From: Lachnospiraceae bacterium
Lineage (GTDB): Bacteria; Bacillota; Clostridia; Lachnospirales; Lachnospiraceae
DNA: 35,897 nt
Assembly: GCA_009787745.1 (NCBI GenBank)
Contig: WQST01000002.1
Coordinates: forward strand, 1 to 35,897
Direction of reading: 5' to 3'
The notes below the pieces were generated by a model. That model was given only the letters and a program-made list of their open reading frames with translations, searched no databases and was not told the DNA's origin. A program made the position numbers and the translations under genes. Positions 34,215-35,897 of this stretch are shown here, piece after piece (position 1 is the stretch's first letter; each line of letters begins with the position of its first letter).

Positions 34215-35267
34215 ATGATACCGATCTCCGTTTGCATGATTACCAAAAATGAAGAAAAATACCTCGCCAAATGCCTAAGCTTACTCAAACCGCATTTCGC
34301 GGAAATTATTGTCGCCGATACGGGGTCAACCGATCGGACGGCTCTGATTGCCGCGGAATATGCTGATAAGGTTTTGAGCTTTGATTGGGTTGATGATTTT
34401 TCGGCGGCGCGAAATTTTTCTATTAGCCAAGCGGCAAATGATTGGATAATGGTTGTTGATTGTGATGAATTTTTACAGGAAATTGATTTAAACGCTATCG
34501 AAAAAATGATGCATGGCTATCCGCGCGGGATCGGGATGATGTTAAGGAACAATCCCTATGGCGGCGGGGAATCGAAAGCGGTAATGACCGAGCGCGTGGC
34601 GCGCCTTTTCGACCGCCGCTTTCATCATTACAGGGGCATAATACATGAGCAGGTGACACCAAGCGACGGCAGTGAAGCGGTATATTTCCCCATTCCGATA
34701 AGTTTTTATCATGAAGGTTACAGCGAGCAAGGGACTGCCGAAGAAAAAGCACAGCGGAATCTTAAATTATTACTTGTCGATTTGGAAAAAAACGGGGCTG
34801 ACCCTTATACGTATTTTCAGCTCGGTCAGTCTTATACAGTTTTGGACGATGCCGGGAAAGCCTGTTACTATTACGGCTTAGGGCTGGAATTTGATGTGAA
34901 TCCGAAACTGGAATATGTCCAAACGATGGTCGAATCGTATGGGTATGCCCTTTTAAAATTAAAGCTTTTCGCACAAGCTATGCAATTCGAGAATATTTAT
35001 AAAGAGTTCGCCATACGGGCTGATTTCGTCTTTTTGATGGGGCTTATTTATATGAATAATGCCTTTTTCGACCGCGCTATCGCGGAATTTAAAAAAGCAA
35101 CACAAATGAAAAACTATTCCGTCGCAGGCGTTAACAGTTATAGTGCCTTCTATAATATTGGTGTTATTTACGAATGCATGGGCGAAACCGCAAAAGCCCG
35201 GGACTACTATTTAAAGTGCGGTAATTACAGCCCGGCGAAGGCACGGTTAACCCTCGCCAAGCAGTAA
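34215..35267 (+). CDS. GT2 glycosyltransferase with C-terminal TPR repeats
   Basis: About 350 residues. The GT-A domain opens ISVCMITKNEEKYLAKCL, has IIVADTGSTDRT and VVDCDEF (DxD at about residues 80-85), and ends with FYHEGY. Residues about 180-350 are TPR-like helical repeats (YFQLGQSYTVLDDAGKACYY, YNIGVIYECMGETAKARDYY). This pairing is common for Firmicute GTs modifying proteins or wall glycans. The start is MIPISVCM at 34215 because the promoter places +1 there; the in-frame ATG at 34176 is upstream of the -10. Diverges from the CgeB-type gene with 56 bp between. Confidence 0.9.
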   Translation: MIPISVCMITKNEEKYLAKCLSLLKPHFAEIIVADTGSTDRTALIAAEYADKVLSFDWVDDFSAARNFSISQAANDWIMVVDCDEFLQEIDLNAIEKMMHGYPRGIGMMLRNNPYGGGESKAVMTERVARLFDRRFHHYRGIIHEQVTPSDGSEAVYFPIPISFYHEGYSEQGTAEEKAQRNLKLLLVDLEKNGADPYTYFQLGQSYTVLDDAGKACYYYGLGLEFDVNPKLEYVQTMVESYGYALLKLKLFAQAMQFENIYKEFAIRADFVFLMGLIYMNNAFFDRAIAEFKKATQMKNYSVAGVNSYSAFYNIGVIYECMGETAKARDYYLKCGNYSPAKARLTLAKQ

Positions 35268-35278
35268 TTGATTACCCT

Positions 35279-35897
35279 TTACTCAGGAATACCGGCGAAA
35301 CCTTTTGCCAAATCATCCTCCGTCGGAATTTCATCCGTCATTAATCCGTCATGGTATCTTTCGTAAGCCGATAAATCAAAATAACCCGTTCCCGTCAGCC
35401 CAAAGAGAATCGTTTTTTCTTCGCCTGTTTCTTTACATTTCATCGCTTCATCAATTGTCGCTTTAATCGCATGAGCGCTCTCAGGCGCGGGAAGGATTCC
35501 TTCAATGCGGGCGAACTGTTCCGCCGCCGCGAATACCTCCGTCTGCTCCGCAACCCGTGCTTCCATCAAACCATCATGATAAACTTGTGAAAGTATCGAA
35601 CTCATACCGTGGAAACGCAATCCCCCCGCATGGCTCGGCGACGGGATAAAGCCGGAACCAAGGGTATACATTTTCGCAAGCGGGCATATCATACCTGTGT
35701 CACAGAAATCATAAACATATTTACCGCGGGTAAAGCTTGGACATGAAGCAGGTTCTACCGCGATAATGCGATAATCGGCTTCACCGCGTAACTTCTCACC
35801 CAAGAACGGCGCAATTAAACCGCCCAGGTTCGAACCGCCGCCTGCGCAACCGATAATTGTATCGGGCTTTACACCATATTTATCAAAGGCGGCTTTT
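35279..35897 (-). CDS. trpB: TrpB-like tryptophan synthase beta chain, 5' part cut by window edge
   Basis: The frame is open to the right edge; about 205 C-terminal residues are visible. It includes GCAGGGSNLGGLIAPF, which binds the PLP phosphate, GGLRFHGMSSILSQV and a late FGLTGTGYFD segment. TrpB makes tryptophan from indole and serine. Features such as YTLGSGFIPSPSHAGGLRFHG point to the TrpB2 branch rather than TrpB1; that assignment is from family knowledge. No trpA lies downstream: the convergent glycosyltransferase stop is 11 bp away. Confidence 0.92.
   Translation of the reverse strand, partial: KAAFDKYGVKPDTIIGCAGGGSNLGGLIAPFLGEKLRGEADYRIIAVEPASCPSFTRGKYVYDFCDTGMICPLAKMYTLGSGFIPSPSHAGGLRFHGMSSILSQVYHDGLMEARVAEQTEVFAAAEQFARIEGILPAPESAHAIKATIDEAMKCKETGEEKTILFGLTGTGYFDLSAYERYHDGLMTDEIPTEDDLAKGFAGIPE

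Overview
The window looks like chromosomal DNA from a Gram-positive, Clostridia-like Firmicute. This rests on several things: HelD-type RNA polymerase recycling factor, membrane-anchored GH25 muramidases, an SH3/NlpC-P60 wall peptidase, strong AGGAGG-type ribosome binding sites, occasional TTG/GTG starts and good sigma-A-like promoters (TTGACA-N17-TATAAT type). I see no rRNA, tRNA, CRISPR array or intact insertion sequence. Species cannot be assigned from the sequence alone.

Layout. 1-4.7 kb: a metK fragment, preceded on the same strand by a very large BvgS-architecture hybrid sensor kinase. 4.9-9.3 kb: rmuC, converging on a helD/NlpC-P60 pair. 9.3-9.76 kb: an AT-rich gap with an NlpC promoter and a stem-loop. 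9.76-13.84 kb: a three-gene MacB/FtsX-type ABC exporter (two unequal permeases plus ATPase). 13.9-28.6 kb: a minus-strand cell-surface glycan locus. In transcription order it encodes a large GH25 muramidase, RfbB, an inserted Rpn-type PD-(D/E)XK gene, RfbA, a second GH25 muramidase, RfbC, an ABC-2 glycan permease (Wzm), its ATPase with a C-terminal carbohydrate-binding domain (Wzt), a fused methyltransferase/kinase-like protein resembling WbdD, a double GT2 glycosyltransferase and an aldose epimerase. 28.8-35.3 kb: a second envelope region with a zinc-ribbon protein, an SGNH-like anchored protein, two SMR/EamA-type half transporters, a GT-C-like membrane protein pair, a CgeB/DUF3880 glycosyltransferase and a GT2-TPR glycosyltransferase. 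The right edge cuts a TrpB-like gene.

How the genes fit together. RfbA, RfbC and RfbB supply dTDP-4-keto-6-deoxy-L-sugar (dTDP-L-rhamnose if an RfbD is encoded elsewhere; none is here). The GT2 protein polymerises it. The methyltransferase/kinase fusion probably caps the chain, Wzt recognises the cap and Wzm exports the chain. The GH25 enzymes may open peptidoglycan for attachment or passage. The second region looks like polyprenyl-linked sugar transfer: a cytoplasmic GT2 makes the lipid-linked sugar, the SMR pair flips it, and the GT-C-like protein transfers it outside.

Most unusual points: (1) a WbdD/Wzt-CBD-style capping and export module in a Gram-positive setting; (2) two glycosyltransferase genes fired from interlocked divergent promoters whose predicted transcripts both begin at or next to the start codon with no ribosome binding site; (3) an Rpn-type gene with its own promoter and terminator splitting the rml genes, apparently starting at CTG behind a sequestered ribosome binding site and a short leader ORF.
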